Positions 1 through 8,130 are shown, counted from the stretch's first letter. The stretch is 15,996 nucleotides of DNA from Methylotenera_A sp031381645 (GCA_031381645.1 JANMYB010000103.1:1-15996); one strand, 5' to 3'. The notes: generated by a model from the sequence alone, not told the origin. Translations and numbers: made by a program.

Positions 1-422
1 ACGCAAAAGGTGGCGTGGCTCACCACGATGGTCCAAAAACCAGGCTCAATGTCGAGTATATTCATGGCGGAAAGCAGCGCAATGCCCGTGATAATACCGG
101 GCAGGGCAATCGGTAAAATCAACATGGTGGTAATCGCTTCTTTGCCAAAAAAGTTTCGTCTATACAGCGCGGCGGCGGCCATGGTGCCCATGATGAGCGC
201 GAGAAATGTTGCTACTGTGGCCACTTTGAGTGAGAGTAAAATGGCGCTTATCACATCTTCGCGCGCAAACGCTGCGCTAAACCACTTGAGCGTAAAGTAA
301 GTTTGGTTGCCATCATGTGCCACAAACGCGTTGATTAAAATGACGGCGATGGGAAAATGCAAAAACACCAGGCCGCTATAGGCAAGGGTTTTCAGCCATA
401 TTGGGGATTTGTCAGAGTGCAT
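1..422 (-). CDS. ABC transporter permease, PotC/YdcV-like (partial, C-terminus beyond left edge)
   Basis: Second inner-membrane permease of a polyamine-type ABC importer. The frame is open from an ATG at 422-420 to the window edge, giving about 140 residues of the N-terminal half. The visible part starts MHSDKSPIWLKTL, followed by a membrane segment at about residues 12-33. Further hydrophobic segments lie near 62-85 and 98-118, joined by a short RRNFFGKE loop, and the LPIALPGIITGIALL stretch is typical of PotC/YdcV permeases. The cytoplasmic EAA loop that contacts the ATPase would lie beyond the edge. The start overlaps the end of the upstream permease by 11 nt, which suggests translational coupling as the last transporter gene of the operon. 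No strong Shine-Dalgarno is seen. The family is certain; the exact substrate (putrescine, spermidine or another amine) is not. Confidence 0.88.
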   Translation of the reverse strand, partial: MHSDKSPIWLKTLAYSGLVFLHFPIAVILINAFVAHDGNQTYFTLKWFSAAFAREDVISAILLSLKVATVATFLALIMGTMAAAALYRRNFFGKEAITTMLILPIALPGIITGIALLSAMNILDIEPGFWTIVVSHATFC

Positions 423-1329
423 CGAAAGCCCCAGCTTTTCTAGCGAGCGACAGATAAATAAAAATTAGTACAATTGGCACCACGGTAAACGCGGCCGCCA
501 GCGGCATATTGCCGATGGAGCCTTGCATCGTGTAAACCATCGTCCCAATATATAAGCCGCTTGGGCCAATTAGTTGCGGAATAATGTAGTCACCTAAAGT
601 CAGTGAAAAGGTAAAAATTGAACCCGCAACAACACCAGGGAAAACCAGCGGTAATAAAATTTTGCGGAAGGTTTGCGCGGGCTTTGCGCCCAAATCGCTT
701 GATGCTTGCAGTAAATTGGCTGGTACGCGTTCCAGCGCGGCTTGAATCGGTAAAATCATAAATGGTAGCCAAATATAAGTGAACACCGTAAAGCGTCCGA
801 GGTTGGAAGTGGCCAAGGTATTGCCGCCGATGACAGGCAGTTGTAGCAAAGATTGAAGCGCACCCGTTAAACTTAAATGATTGAAACACCAATATAAAAT
901 CCCTTCTTGCGATAAAATGACCGTCCAGGCGTAAGTCTTCACAATATAGCTCGCCCACATGGGCAACATCACCGCGATGTAGAAAAAACCTTTCTCTGCG
1001 GGGCTGCCGTAGCGTGTCATGTAATAAGCAATGGGGAAAGCGATGACCGCGCAAGCGATTGTGACGGCAATCGCCATGCCGACTGTGCGCAGGATAATAT
1101 CGAGATTGGTAGCATCGAATAAAGCGCGGTAATTTTCGAGCGTTAAATCATTGGTGACTGACATGCTGAAGCTATCAAACGTGTAAAAACTTTGCCAAAG
1201 TAGCGCGAATAATGAACCCAAGTAAACCACGCCAAACCACAATAGCGGCGGGGTGAGTAGCAGAAAAAGAAAGAGATTATTTTTGCGATAAAGCGTGTTG
1301 GCAAAAACTCGACTAAATTGCAACGTCAT
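412..1329 (-). CDS. ABC transporter permease, PotB/YdcU-like
   Basis: First inner-membrane permease of the polyamine-type importer, 305 residues. A basic N-terminus (TLYRKNN) leads into a long hydrophobic segment at about residues 19-48, with further membrane segments near 80-104, 114-138, 181-199, 228-248 and 276-295. The EAA-type loop that docks the ATPase is at about 205-233, with key residues QASSDLGAKP and LPLVFPG. The start is the ATG at 1329-1327. A longer reading from 1503 exists but would run through the neighbouring VOC gene and has no permease character. The ATG overlaps the VOC stop codon (ATGA, 4 nt), so translation is probably coupled. The 3' end overlaps the next permease by 11 nt. 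Assignment to the PotB/YdcU family is firm; the transported amine is inferred from the binding protein. Confidence 0.92.
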   Translation of the reverse strand: MTLQFSRVFANTLYRKNNLFLFLLLTPPLLWFGVVYLGSLFALLWQSFYTFDSFSMSVTNDLTLENYRALFDATNLDIILRTVGMAIAVTIACAVIAFPIAYYMTRYGSPAEKGFFYIAVMLPMWASYIVKTYAWTVILSQEGILYWCFNHLSLTGALQSLLQLPVIGGNTLATSNLGRFTVFTYIWLPFMILPIQAALERVPANLLQASSDLGAKPAQTFRKILLPLVFPGVVAGSIFTFSLTLGDYIIPQLIGPSGLYIGTMVYTMQGSIGNMPLAAAFTVVPIVLIFIYLSLARKAGAFDAL

Positions 1330-1751
1330 TTTGCGATAGCTTGGGTGAAACCACGGCACACAGCAGCGAGTTTGTTGCCATCTGGGTCGCGCACATAGGC
1401 CGCGTAAAAATCCGCATTGTATTGAGGGCGAAGTCCAGGCTCGCCTTCGGATTGGCCGCCAGTGGCAATTGCGGCCGCATGAAAAGCATTGACTTCTTGC
1501 CAAGATTTGGCTTGCAACGCAACCATAGTGCCGTTGCCAACGGCAGCTGGGCTTCCGTCGAATGGCTCACATAACCATAGCGCAACCTCGCTTGCACCAT
1601 GGTTTTCATATATTCCCCAGCCTATCCAACCATCCCAGTCTGATTCCTCACGCACATCGCAACGCTGAATGCCAAGCGTACCAAGCGTTGCGTCGTAAAA
1701 TTGTGCAGCATGGCTAATATCGTTAGTTCCTAAGCAAATGTAAGTGAACAT
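1326..1751 (-). CDS. VOC (glyoxalase/bleomycin-resistance fold) family protein inside transporter operon
   Basis: Small cytosolic protein of 141 residues with vicinal-oxygen-chelate architecture. It begins with a typical betaalphabeta unit (MFTYICLGTNDISHAAQFYDATLG) and ends with the equally typical YVRDPDGNKLAAVC strand. In between are a WIGWGIYEN/VALWLCEPFDG strand pair and an AFHAAAIATGG helix. VOC proteins include glyoxalase I, dioxygenases and binding proteins; the sequence does not say which applies here. It lies between the ATPase gene (10-nt gap) and the first permease gene (4-nt ATGA overlap) on the same strand, so it must be expressed with the transporter. Its own ribosome site is weak. 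A role in binding or modifying an imported compound, or in detoxifying an aldehyde from amine oxidation, is speculation. Family call firm, function unknown. Confidence 0.85.
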   Translation of the reverse strand: MFTYICLGTNDISHAAQFYDATLGTLGIQRCDVREESDWDGWIGWGIYENHGASEVALWLCEPFDGSPAAVGNGTMVALQAKSWQEVNAFHAAAIATGGQSEGEPGLRPQYNADFYAAYVRDPDGNKLAAVCRGFTQAIAK

Positions 1752-1761
1752 ACGAGCATCT

Positions 1762-2781
1762 TCAACGCACTAGCATCATCATGCGACTTTTTGGCCAGCA
1801 CAGTGTAAGGCTTTGGCCAATTTTTGGTAATTGTGTCTCAGTATTTTCGGCGTTGGAAAGTATCGTAGAAAGCACATGATTATTGACTTTAACTTCAACT
1901 TTGCTAGTAGCGCCGTGATATTGAACATCCACCACTTCGCCTACAATTTTCATTACATTTTTTTGATTGGTGTGAATATTAATGTGTTCCGGGCGAATTG
2001 AAAAAGATTGATTGTTGCCTGTAACTTGTTGTGCTAACTCGCTGCCAATAATGTTAGAAGTGCCAACAAAATCTGCCACAAAGCTGGTTTTGGGCTGCAT
2101 GTAAAGATTACGCGGTGAATCCACTTGCTCGATTTTGCCACGGTTAAACACGGCCACGCGATCCGACATTGAAAGCGCCTCACCTTGATCATGTGTCACG
2201 TAAATAAAGGTAATGCCGAGTTTTTTGTGCAGTGTTTTAAGCTCAGACTGCATTTGCTCGCGCAGTTTTAAATCCAGCGCGCCGAGCGGTTCATCGAGCA
2301 GCAATACACGTGGCTCATTCACTAATGCTCTTGCTAAAGCCACGCGCTGGCGTTGCCCACCAGAGAGTTCGCCAGGTTTGCGTTTGCCATATTCCGCCAA
2401 CGCCACCTGCGATAAAGCATGCTCGGCACGCTTGTAACTTTCTGACTTTGCAACGCCTTTTACGCTTAAACCATAGGCCACATTATCCAGCACGTTCATG
2501 TGCGGAAACAGTGCGTAGTCTTGAAACACCGTATTCACTTCACGTTCGTACGGTGGTCTGCCTGCGGCTTCCTTACCAAAAATTTTGATGCTGCCATGGC
2601 TTGGTTGCTCAAAGCCAGCAATCAAGCGCAAACACGTAGTTTTCCCCGAGCCGCTGGGGCCGAGCATCGAAAAAAACTCACCCTCTGCGACAGAGATTGT
2701 AACGTCGTCAACCGCTTTGACTACTTTATCGTCAGCCCCGTAGTGGCGGCTGATAGCCGAGAACTCAACAGCAGCAACCAT
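1762..2781 (-). CDS. ABC transporter ATP-binding protein, PotA/YdcT-like
   Basis: ATPase that powers the polyamine-type importer, 339 residues, acting at the cytoplasmic face. The Walker A motif GPSGSGKT is at residues 41-48, the Q-loop glutamine at 87 (VFQDYALFPH), the signature LSGGQ at 139-143, Walker B VLLLDE at 159-164, the D-loop GALD just after, and the switch histidine at 197 (YVTHDQ). All catalytic residues are intact. Residues from about 235 onward form the C-terminal TOBE-like regulatory domain (FVGTSNIIG, then SIRPEHINI), as in PotA/CysA-type ATPases. The start ATG at 2781 lies 9 nt after the stop of the binding-protein gene. The VOC gene follows 10 nt downstream. Length and domain order match PotA/YdcT; the substrate is assigned only through the operon. 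Confidence 0.95.
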   Translation of the reverse strand: MVAAVEFSAISRHYGADDKVVKAVDDVTISVAEGEFFSMLGPSGSGKTTCLRLIAGFEQPSHGSIKIFGKEAAGRPPYEREVNTVFQDYALFPHMNVLDNVAYGLSVKGVAKSESYKRAEHALSQVALAEYGKRKPGELSGGQRQRVALARALVNEPRVLLLDEPLGALDLKLREQMQSELKTLHKKLGITFIYVTHDQGEALSMSDRVAVFNRGKIEQVDSPRNLYMQPKTSFVADFVGTSNIIGSELAQQVTGNNQSFSIRPEHINIHTNQKNVMKIVGEVVDVQYHGATSKVEVKVNNHVLSTILSNAENTETQLPKIGQSLTLCWPKSRMMMLVR

Positions 2782-2790
2782 GCCTTACAA

Positions 2791-3957
2791 CTATCGGCCA
2801 CCCATAATGGAGATGTAATCCTTCGTCCAACGGCTATATGGCACACAACCTTCTTTTAAGCTACATTTAGCTTGCGGCGTTTTCCAGAATTTAATTTCGG
2901 TAAAGCGCTCAAAGCCGTTTCCAGCACAGAAATCGCTGCCACCAGGCGCTTTGGTTTTGCAGGCAGTTGGTACTGCGGGGTTAGAGCCAAACCATTCAGC
3001 CAAGCCAGATTGCAGACTTGGATTTAGTGAATGTTCCATCCATTGATACGCACAATTAGGGTGCTTTGCTTTTGTGGCCAACATCGTCGTATCTGCCCAG
3101 CCTGTTGCACCTTCGCTTGGAATCACCGAGGCAATCGGTTGTTTTTCAGTTTGTAGTGCGTTTACTTGATAGGGCCAAGCGCCAGAAGCAACGACGCCTT
3201 CTTTTTTGAAGTCGGTCATTTGCACAGTCACGTCATGCCAATATCTATGCGTTAAAGTTTTTTGCTGACGCAAAAGCTTTAACACCGCTGCATATTGTTT
3301 TTCATTGAGTTCATAGGGATCTTTTATGCCCAATGCGGGGTCTTTTTTCATCAAGTAAAGTGCTGCATCCGCGATGTAAATTGGACCATCGTAAGCTTGT
3401 ATGCGGCCTTTATTCGGTTTGCCATCAGGTAAATTTTGCGCCTCAAAAACAGTGGCCCAACTGGTTGGCGCAGTTTTGAAAACAGTGGTGTTATACATCA
3501 GCACATTTGGCCCCCACTGGTAGGGTACACCATAGTGCTTGTCACCTACGGTGTGCCAAGGCGCATCTTGTAAACGTGAGTCAATGGTGCCCCAAGATGG
3601 GATGAGCGCAGTATTAATATGCTGAACTTTTTTACCTGCGACTAGACGCAAACTTGCATCACCTGAAGCTGTCACTAAATCATAACCACCTTTATTCATC
3701 AGCGAGACCATTTCATCTGATGTGCCGGCAGTTTTCACATTCACTTTGCAGCCAGTTGCTTTTTCAAAGCCAGTCACCCAGTCGTAACTTTTATCTGTTG
3801 CACCATTTTCAAGGTAGCCGGGCCAAGCGATAATGTCTAGCTTACCTTCACCTGCACCAACTTTAGTCATATGATCTGCATTAGCATTCATCATGCTTAC
3901 AGCTAAACCAACTGTCAGTCCTGTCATTAAAACTTGCTTAATGCGTATAGAAATCAT
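2791..3957 (-). CDS. Periplasmic polyamine-type substrate-binding protein, YdcS/PotD-like
   Basis: Secreted solute-binding protein of 388 residues, first gene of the ABC operon. Residues 1-27 form a Sec signal peptide: basic ISIRIK, hydrophobic VLMTGLTVGLAV, and probable cleavage after NANA. The mature part opens with KLDIIAWPGYLENG, the usual first strand of PotD/PotF-class proteins. It continues with YDLVTASGDASLRLV and YGVPYQWGPNVLMYN, and ends YSRWTKDYISIMGGR. Cysteines near residues 44, 301, 334 and 344 could form periplasmic disulfides. The overall look resembles E. coli YdcS more than PotD. The start is supported by an AAGGAGA ribosome site at 3970-3964, 6 nt from the ATG. The 198-bp gap upstream is AT-rich and should hold the operon promoter, but no promoter stands out. 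Ligand (putrescine, spermidine, other) unresolved. Confidence 0.9.
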   Translation of the reverse strand: MISIRIKQVLMTGLTVGLAVSMMNANADHMTKVGAGEGKLDIIAWPGYLENGATDKSYDWVTGFEKATGCKVNVKTAGTSDEMVSLMNKGGYDLVTASGDASLRLVAGKKVQHINTALIPSWGTIDSRLQDAPWHTVGDKHYGVPYQWGPNVLMYNTTVFKTAPTSWATVFEAQNLPDGKPNKGRIQAYDGPIYIADAALYLMKKDPALGIKDPYELNEKQYAAVLKLLRQQKTLTHRYWHDVTVQMTDFKKEGVVASGAWPYQVNALQTEKQPIASVIPSEGATGWADTTMLATKAKHPNCAYQWMEHSLNPSLQSGLAEWFGSNPAVPTACKTKAPGGSDFCAGNGFERFTEIKFWKTPQAKCSLKEGCVPYSRWTKDYISIMGGR

Positions 3958-4155
3958 TTTTAATCTCCTTAAAAACGTTGCAATGTATTAAAAATTAATC
4001 GAGTAAAACTAAAGCAAAATTACACTGATTACAATAGCATTGTTTTCTTAAATTGGATATGTAACAAGAACCATTCCGAATATTGCTATAGAGCCAATTA
4101 AGTTCGCTTTAATATCCTTTCGGAGCATACTAAATCTGTAAAATCATGGCTTTAG

Positions 4156-4944
4156 TTAGTCATGAGGAACGATCTGCCAAGCCATTTTGGCAATTAATAC
4201 ACAAGCTAAAACCAGAAATAATTTGCGGATAAATGCCGTGCCATGCTTCATTGCCAGTTGTGAGCCAATTTGCGCACCGATGATATTGGCGAAAGCCATT
4301 GGAATTGCATACCCCCATAAAATATATCCATTAGGCACAAAATAGCCTAATGCAGCTGCGTTTGTAGATGCGTTCACTACTTTGGTAGTCGCGGTGGCAT
4401 GTAAAAAATCGAAACCAAATATGCGTACCCACATAAACAATAAAAACATACCAGTACCTGGACCAAAAAATCCATCATAAAAACCTATGCATGCGCCACC
4501 CAGTAGTGCGAACAAAAGCTGAGTTTTTCCTTGCCAGCGTGGCGAATGGGTTGAGCCTAACTCATGGCGTTGAAAGGTGTAGATGGTAATAGCTATTAAC
4601 AACAACAAAACAATTGGCCGCATCCATTCTAATGGCAATAGGCTGGTTATTCGCGCACCAAACCAAGAGCCGGCAAAAGCAGACAAAGCGGCAGGTGCGG
4701 CAGTACGCCAAGGAATTTTTACTTGATGCGAATAACGCCAGGCGGCAGAAGCGGTACCAAATAAGGAGGAGAACTTATTGGTACCTAATAGGGCGGCAGG
4801 TGCAGTGGTGGTGAGAGTGCTAAATAAGGCGGGAACTTGTATCAACCCACCTCCTCCTACTGCTGCATCAATTAAACCAGCTATAAAAGCCATGATGATT
4901 AAAAAGATTAAGGTGTAGAGCGTTAAGCCATCTAGTAGCATCAT
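4156..4944 (-). CDS. TSUP (TauE/SafE, YfcA-like) membrane transporter
   Basis: Integral inner-membrane protein of 262 residues with about seven or eight hydrophobic segments (near residues 9-37, 46-66, 75-95, 107-124, 142-168, 181-203, 208-228 and 243-258). It shows the two-fold family pattern: GLIDAAVGGGGLIQVPAL in the first half and GGACIGFYDGFFGPGTGMFLL in the second, both typical of TauE/SafE proteins. Family members are proposed exporters or importers of sulfite, sulfoacetate or other small organic acids, so the substrate cannot be read here. It starts ATGATG at 4944, 5 nt after the LysR stop, with no clear Shine-Dalgarno, so it is probably translated by coupling with that regulator. The position suggests control by, and transport of the ligand of, the adjacent LysR protein. 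Family sure, substrate unknown. Confidence 0.9.
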   Translation of the reverse strand: MMLLDGLTLYTLIFLIIMAFIAGLIDAAVGGGGLIQVPALFSTLTTTAPAALLGTNKFSSLFGTASAAWRYSHQVKIPWRTAAPAALSAFAGSWFGARITSLLPLEWMRPIVLLLLIAITIYTFQRHELGSTHSPRWQGKTQLLFALLGGACIGFYDGFFGPGTGMFLLFMWVRIFGFDFLHATATTKVVNASTNAAALGYFVPNGYILWGYAIPMAFANIIGAQIGSQLAMKHGTAFIRKLFLVLACVLIAKMAWQIVPHD

Positions 4945-4949
4945 GGGTG

Positions 4950-5849
4950 TTAGGTGCTACTATGACTAGTCATGGTATTAGCTAATTCTCTTAAATGCAT
5001 GACAGCAGGGGCAGGGTCATGGCGACGGAAAAGCATGATTAGTTCTGAACGTTCGGTGACATCAGAAAATGGCTTAAATGTAATACCAGGAATAGGAAGC
5101 GCAGAAACTGATAGCGGCACTGCAGCTACCCCGAAACCACTCGTAACTAAGGCTAGAGTAGTCATAAAGTCTTTGGTGCGTTGGTTAAAGCGAGGCGTGA
5201 ACCCCGCCTTTTTACCAATTGCCAAAATGTGCTGATTAAAACCAAAATCACGCTCAAATTGCGGGGCAATGAATGCTTCTAGTGCCAAGTCTATTGCTTC
5301 TAGGATAGGTTTGCTGGCTAAGTGGTGGGTGCTAGGTAGGGCGGCTACAATCGGTTCATTAAGCAGCATGACATGATCGAACAGGCTAGGCTCTCCATAT
5401 AAATTACGTACAATACAAGCATCGAGCTTACCTTTTTCAAGCAGCTGAATTTGTAAAGGGCTTTCTAGCGATTGCAAATTTACTTGCACTCCTGGGTATT
5501 GAAGCCGATAACCCGACAATATTTTTTGTAAAATCCCAGAACAAGCGGCAGATATCACAAAGCCAACTTCTAATTTACCAACTTCGCCACGCCCAGCCCG
5601 CTTGGCTATCAACATGGCTTGCTCGGCTTGGTAAAGTGTTGCCTTTGCTTCCACTAAAAACAGTTCACCTGCGCTGGTCAGGGATACAGAACGTTTGGTT
5701 CTTGCGACTAACTTTACTCCCAGTTCTTTTTCTAAACTCTGCAGTTGCATACTAAGCGCCGATGGCGCAATGTCTAAGACCTCGGATGCACGAGAAAAGT
5801 GTAAATGTTCGGCTAGTTTTACAAAGTATTTTAGCGTGCGTATTTCCAT
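4950..5849 (-). CDS. LysR-family transcriptional regulator
   Basis: DNA-binding regulator of 299 residues. The N-terminal winged helix-turn-helix covers about residues 1-60, with the recognition region HFSRASEVLDIAPSALSMQL and the wing ELGVKLVARTKRSVSLTSAG. Residues from about 90 form the periplasmic-binding-protein-like effector domain (GKLEVGFVISAACSGIL). It lies 49 nt after the lhgO stop and only 5 nt before the TSUP gene on the same strand, so it is probably co-transcribed with both rather than divergent from its target as is common for LysR genes. The ATG at 5849 has only a weak ribosome site. No terminator is visible between lhgO and this gene. Its effector could be glutarate/2-hydroxyglutarate or the TSUP substrate; the sequence does not decide. 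Confidence 0.92.
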   Translation of the reverse strand: MEIRTLKYFVKLAEHLHFSRASEVLDIAPSALSMQLQSLEKELGVKLVARTKRSVSLTSAGELFLVEAKATLYQAEQAMLIAKRAGRGEVGKLEVGFVISAACSGILQKILSGYRLQYPGVQVNLQSLESPLQIQLLEKGKLDACIVRNLYGEPSLFDHVMLLNEPIVAALPSTHHLASKPILEAIDLALEAFIAPQFERDFGFNQHILAIGKKAGFTPRFNQRTKDFMTTLALVTSGFGVAAVPLSVSALPIPGITFKPFSDVTERSELIMLFRRHDPAPAVMHLRELANTMTSHSST

Positions 5850-5898
5850 TATTGGTTTTCAGTCATCAAATTAATCATGTGTGTGCTTAAGCCACTCA

Positions 5899-7095
5899 TC
5901 AAGTTAGATTGATTTTGTTAGCAATGTGCCTGCCAATTTCAATCGATGCTGTGGCGGCAGGTGATGGCGCATTGCACACATGTAGCGCACGCTTATTTTG
6001 CACAATATGAAAGTCATCGACTAAATCACCATTGGGTTTTAAACCTTGCGCGCGAATACCTGCTTCGGCAGGTATAAGGTCATCAGCTGTTATTTCGGGT
6101 ATCAGTGTTTGCAAACTATGCACAAACGCCGCCTTGCTCCACGAGCGCACTATTTCTTCATAACCTTCTTTCCAGTATCTAGCACTCAATGTCCAAAAGC
6201 CGCGATAGCATAATACTTCCATCAGGTCGCGCAAATCCACATCAGTTTTTTTATAGCCTTCTCTAGCCAATGCCAGCACAGCATTAGGTCCAGCCTCAAC
6301 ATGGCCGCCAATCATGCGCGTAAAGTGCACGCCTAAAAATGGAAAGTTTGGGTTGGGTACTGGATAAATAAGGTGTTTAACCAAATACCGCTTATCGGCT
6401 TTAAGCTCAAAATACTCACCTCTAAAAGGGATGATTTTAACATCAGTTTTCGCGTCCCCCATGTTGGCTACGCGGTCGCTATAAAGACCAGCACAGTTAA
6501 TTAAGTACTTCGCTTCAATAGCGCCTTGATTAGTTTCAACAATTACGCGGTCTCTAGGTTCTTTAATGGCACTTACTTTGTGATCCATTTTTACTTCGCC
6601 GCCAAGCGCTGTGAGTAATTGTGCAAGCTTTTCGCACACTTCGCTATAGTTAACGATGCCTGCAGCTGAGACTTTTATCGCAGATAAACCCGCTACATGC
6701 GGTTCAATCTCGTTTAACTCTGCCTTGCTAATGTGCTTAATATTTAATTGGTTTTGTACGCCGCGTTGATGTAGGTTTTCTAGCTGCGTTAACTCTTCTG
6801 GCTTGGTGGCGACAATAACTTTGCCGCATATATCATGCGCTATACCATGCTGTTGACAAAACGCCAGCATCGATTGATTACCTGCACGGGAAAACTTTGC
6901 TTTGAAACTACCTGGCTTGTAATAAATGCCAGAATGAATGACGCCGCTGTTATGCCCTGTTTGATGGGTAGAAAGTTTCTTTTCTTTTTCTAATAATACT
7001 AAACTAGCGCTAGGATATTTAATTAAAATCTCACGCGCTGCAGAAAGCCCGACGATACCACCACCAATCACTACAAAATCGTATAACTGTGTCAA
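5899..7095 (-). CDS. lhgO: L-2-hydroxyglutarate oxidase/dehydrogenase (FAD-dependent), probable TTG start
   Basis: Flavoenzyme that oxidises L-2-hydroxyglutarate to 2-oxoglutarate and, in E. coli, passes electrons to the quinone pool. The FAD-binding GGGIVG motif is at residues 11-16. It is followed by the family signature HQTGHNSGVIHSGIYY (44-59), FRGEYFELK, HLIYPVPNPNFPFLGVHFTRM and the C-terminal CNAPSPAATASIEIG, closely matching E. coli LhgO (YgaF). The reading frame extends upstream to an ATG at 7203, but that would overlap csiD by 80 nt. The fold begins right at YDFVVIGGG, so I choose the TTG at 7095-7093 (398 residues), 28 nt after the csiD stop. E. coli LhgO starts MYDFVIIGGG, which agrees. 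The ribosome site is modest (GAG about 9 nt upstream). Function well supported; the start is less certain. Confidence 0.9.
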   Translation of the reverse strand: MTQLYDFVVIGGGIVGLSAAREILIKYPSASLVLLEKEKKLSTHQTGHNSGVIHSGIYYKPGSFKAKFSRAGNQSMLAFCQQHGIAHDICGKVIVATKPEELTQLENLHQRGVQNQLNIKHISKAELNEIEPHVAGLSAIKVSAAGIVNYSEVCEKLAQLLTALGGEVKMDHKVSAIKEPRDRVIVETNQGAIEAKYLINCAGLYSDRVANMGDAKTDVKIIPFRGEYFELKADKRYLVKHLIYPVPNPNFPFLGVHFTRMIGGHVEAGPNAVLALAREGYKKTDVDLRDLMEVLCYRGFWTLSARYWKEGYEEIVRSWSKAAFVHSLQTLIPEITADDLIPAEAGIRAQGLKPNGDLVDDFHIVQNKRALHVCNAPSPAATASIEIGRHIANKINLT

Positions 7096-7123
7096 TTGTT
7101 CTATCTCAGAGTGTTGAGCTAAA

Positions 7124-8068
7124 TTAAATTGTTGAAAAAGTACCGCGTTGGCGCAGTAGTTCGCGATGTAACTGCGGATGCTTTTCAAACGCCGCACGAC
7201 CATGCAGCCAAAATAAGTTGTTAAGCATAATCATTTGTCCAGTTGGCAGTGGTAACAATTTGGTGCCTACAGAGTTTTCCATCGAGTCTGACATCTCTTT
7301 TAACCATACTGAATGTTCAATTGTTTCTGGGCAAACAAACTGATCAATAAAGCATACGCAGGGCTTATCGTTCTCTAGAAAGAAAGTGCGGCGGTTAATA
7401 GTTTGCCCAACATTTTTAGAAGCTGGTGATTTATAAGTGAACTCATAACTTGCCAAGTAGTGCTGTGAATATTTTTCTAGTTCTTCCCAATCATCTAAAT
7501 GTAGCAAGCGCGATTCACCGCCTATAGCGTTTTTTTCGTCAAACTTCATCATTAACAACCAATCAGTCAGTTCATCAACAAACGTACCATCAGTATGCAA
7601 GGTAAATAGGCGATAGGCCTGTCTTAAGTAAGAATCACTATTGTCGGTATCTTGCACCACAAAGCGTGCATAGTAGGTGCCGCTCATCGAGTCAAAGTTG
7701 GTCGGACCAACCAAGTGGCTTATAGCTGTACTTATTTTCACATAGTCTTCTGCAACGGCTGTTTCACCTTGCACTCCAATAGTAAATCCACCTGTTAGGC
7801 GATCCTTTAAAATGGCACGTACACTGGCTTGAAAATCTGCATCTAAACAATCTAGCAGTGTTTTTGCGATAATAAAACGCATCATTGGTGTATATTCTAG
7901 GTTTTGGCTGTCTATATGGCTTGTATTGTCTAAAAATTTGCGAACAATGCCAGTATCTAACTCAATATGGTACAAACGTGCGAGCGTAGGATGCGGTTGA
8001 ATGACATACCCCTTGCCTTTGCGCAAATGTTTTTCGTTTAAATGCTTAAATGATAATGGTGCATTCAT
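7124..8068 (-). CDS. csiD: Glutarate 2-hydroxylase, Fe(II)/2-oxoglutarate dioxygenase (CsiD/GlaH)
   Basis: Cytosolic non-haem iron dioxygenase of 314 residues that hydroxylates glutarate to L-2-hydroxyglutarate, consuming O2 and 2-oxoglutarate; the known E. coli protein has 325. The iron ligands are present as H158-x-D160 (LHTDGT) and H289 (FWLHGR), with the C-terminal arginines of RELLRQRG that anchor 2-oxoglutarate. Long family matches include NFDSMSGTYYARFVV, DNSDSYLRQ and LLHLDDWE. An open frame reaches 8125, but the ATG at 8068 has a good AGGAAA site 7 nt upstream and begins MNAPLSF, close to E. coli MNALTA. lhgO follows after 28 nt, and its enzyme uses this product. The leader (8069-8230) holds a promoter candidate, an Lrp-like palindrome and two more inverted repeats. 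Very confident. Confidence 0.95.
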   Translation of the reverse strand: MNAPLSFKHLNEKHLRKGKGYVIQPHPTLARLYHIELDTGIVRKFLDNTSHIDSQNLEYTPMMRFIIAKTLLDCLDADFQASVRAILKDRLTGGFTIGVQGETAVAEDYVKISTAISHLVGPTNFDSMSGTYYARFVVQDTDNSDSYLRQAYRLFTLHTDGTFVDELTDWLLMMKFDEKNAIGGESRLLHLDDWEELEKYSQHYLASYEFTYKSPASKNVGQTINRRTFFLENDKPCVCFIDQFVCPETIEHSVWLKEMSDSMENSVGTKLLPLPTGQMIMLNNLFWLHGRAAFEKHPQLHRELLRQRGTFSTI

Positions 8069-8075
8069 GATGTCG

Positions 8076-8081
8076 TTTCCT
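8076..8081 (-). promoter_or_regulatory. Ribosome-binding site fixing the csiD start
   Basis: AGGAAA read on the minus strand, 7 nt before the ATG at 8068. It supports the shorter csiD reading over the ATG-less extension to 8125, which has no comparable site. Confidence 0.65.
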
Positions 8082-8130
8082 AACTTTATCAAAAAGTGAA
8101 TGCAGTTTATGGTGGCTAGGAGCATTAGGC

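Noticed and set aside
590..1054. 154-codon minus-strand open frame inside permease 1
   Set aside because: It is an alternative-frame shadow of the permease with no family character.
1330..1503. N-terminal extension of permease 1 by 58 residues
   Set aside because: It overlaps the VOC gene in another frame, is rich in Cys, Arg and Trp unlike a permease N-terminus, and the ATG at 1329 has the typical ATGA coupling.
4091..4135. Possible fourth copy of the 36-bp repeat (GAGCCAAT, AATATCC and GCATAC elements)
   Set aside because: Only short blocks match, with different spacing; it is too degenerate to count without a profile search.
8069..8125. 19-residue N-terminal extension of CsiD
   Set aside because: The ATG at 8068 has a proper ribosome site and agrees with the E. 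coli N-terminus; the extension has neither.
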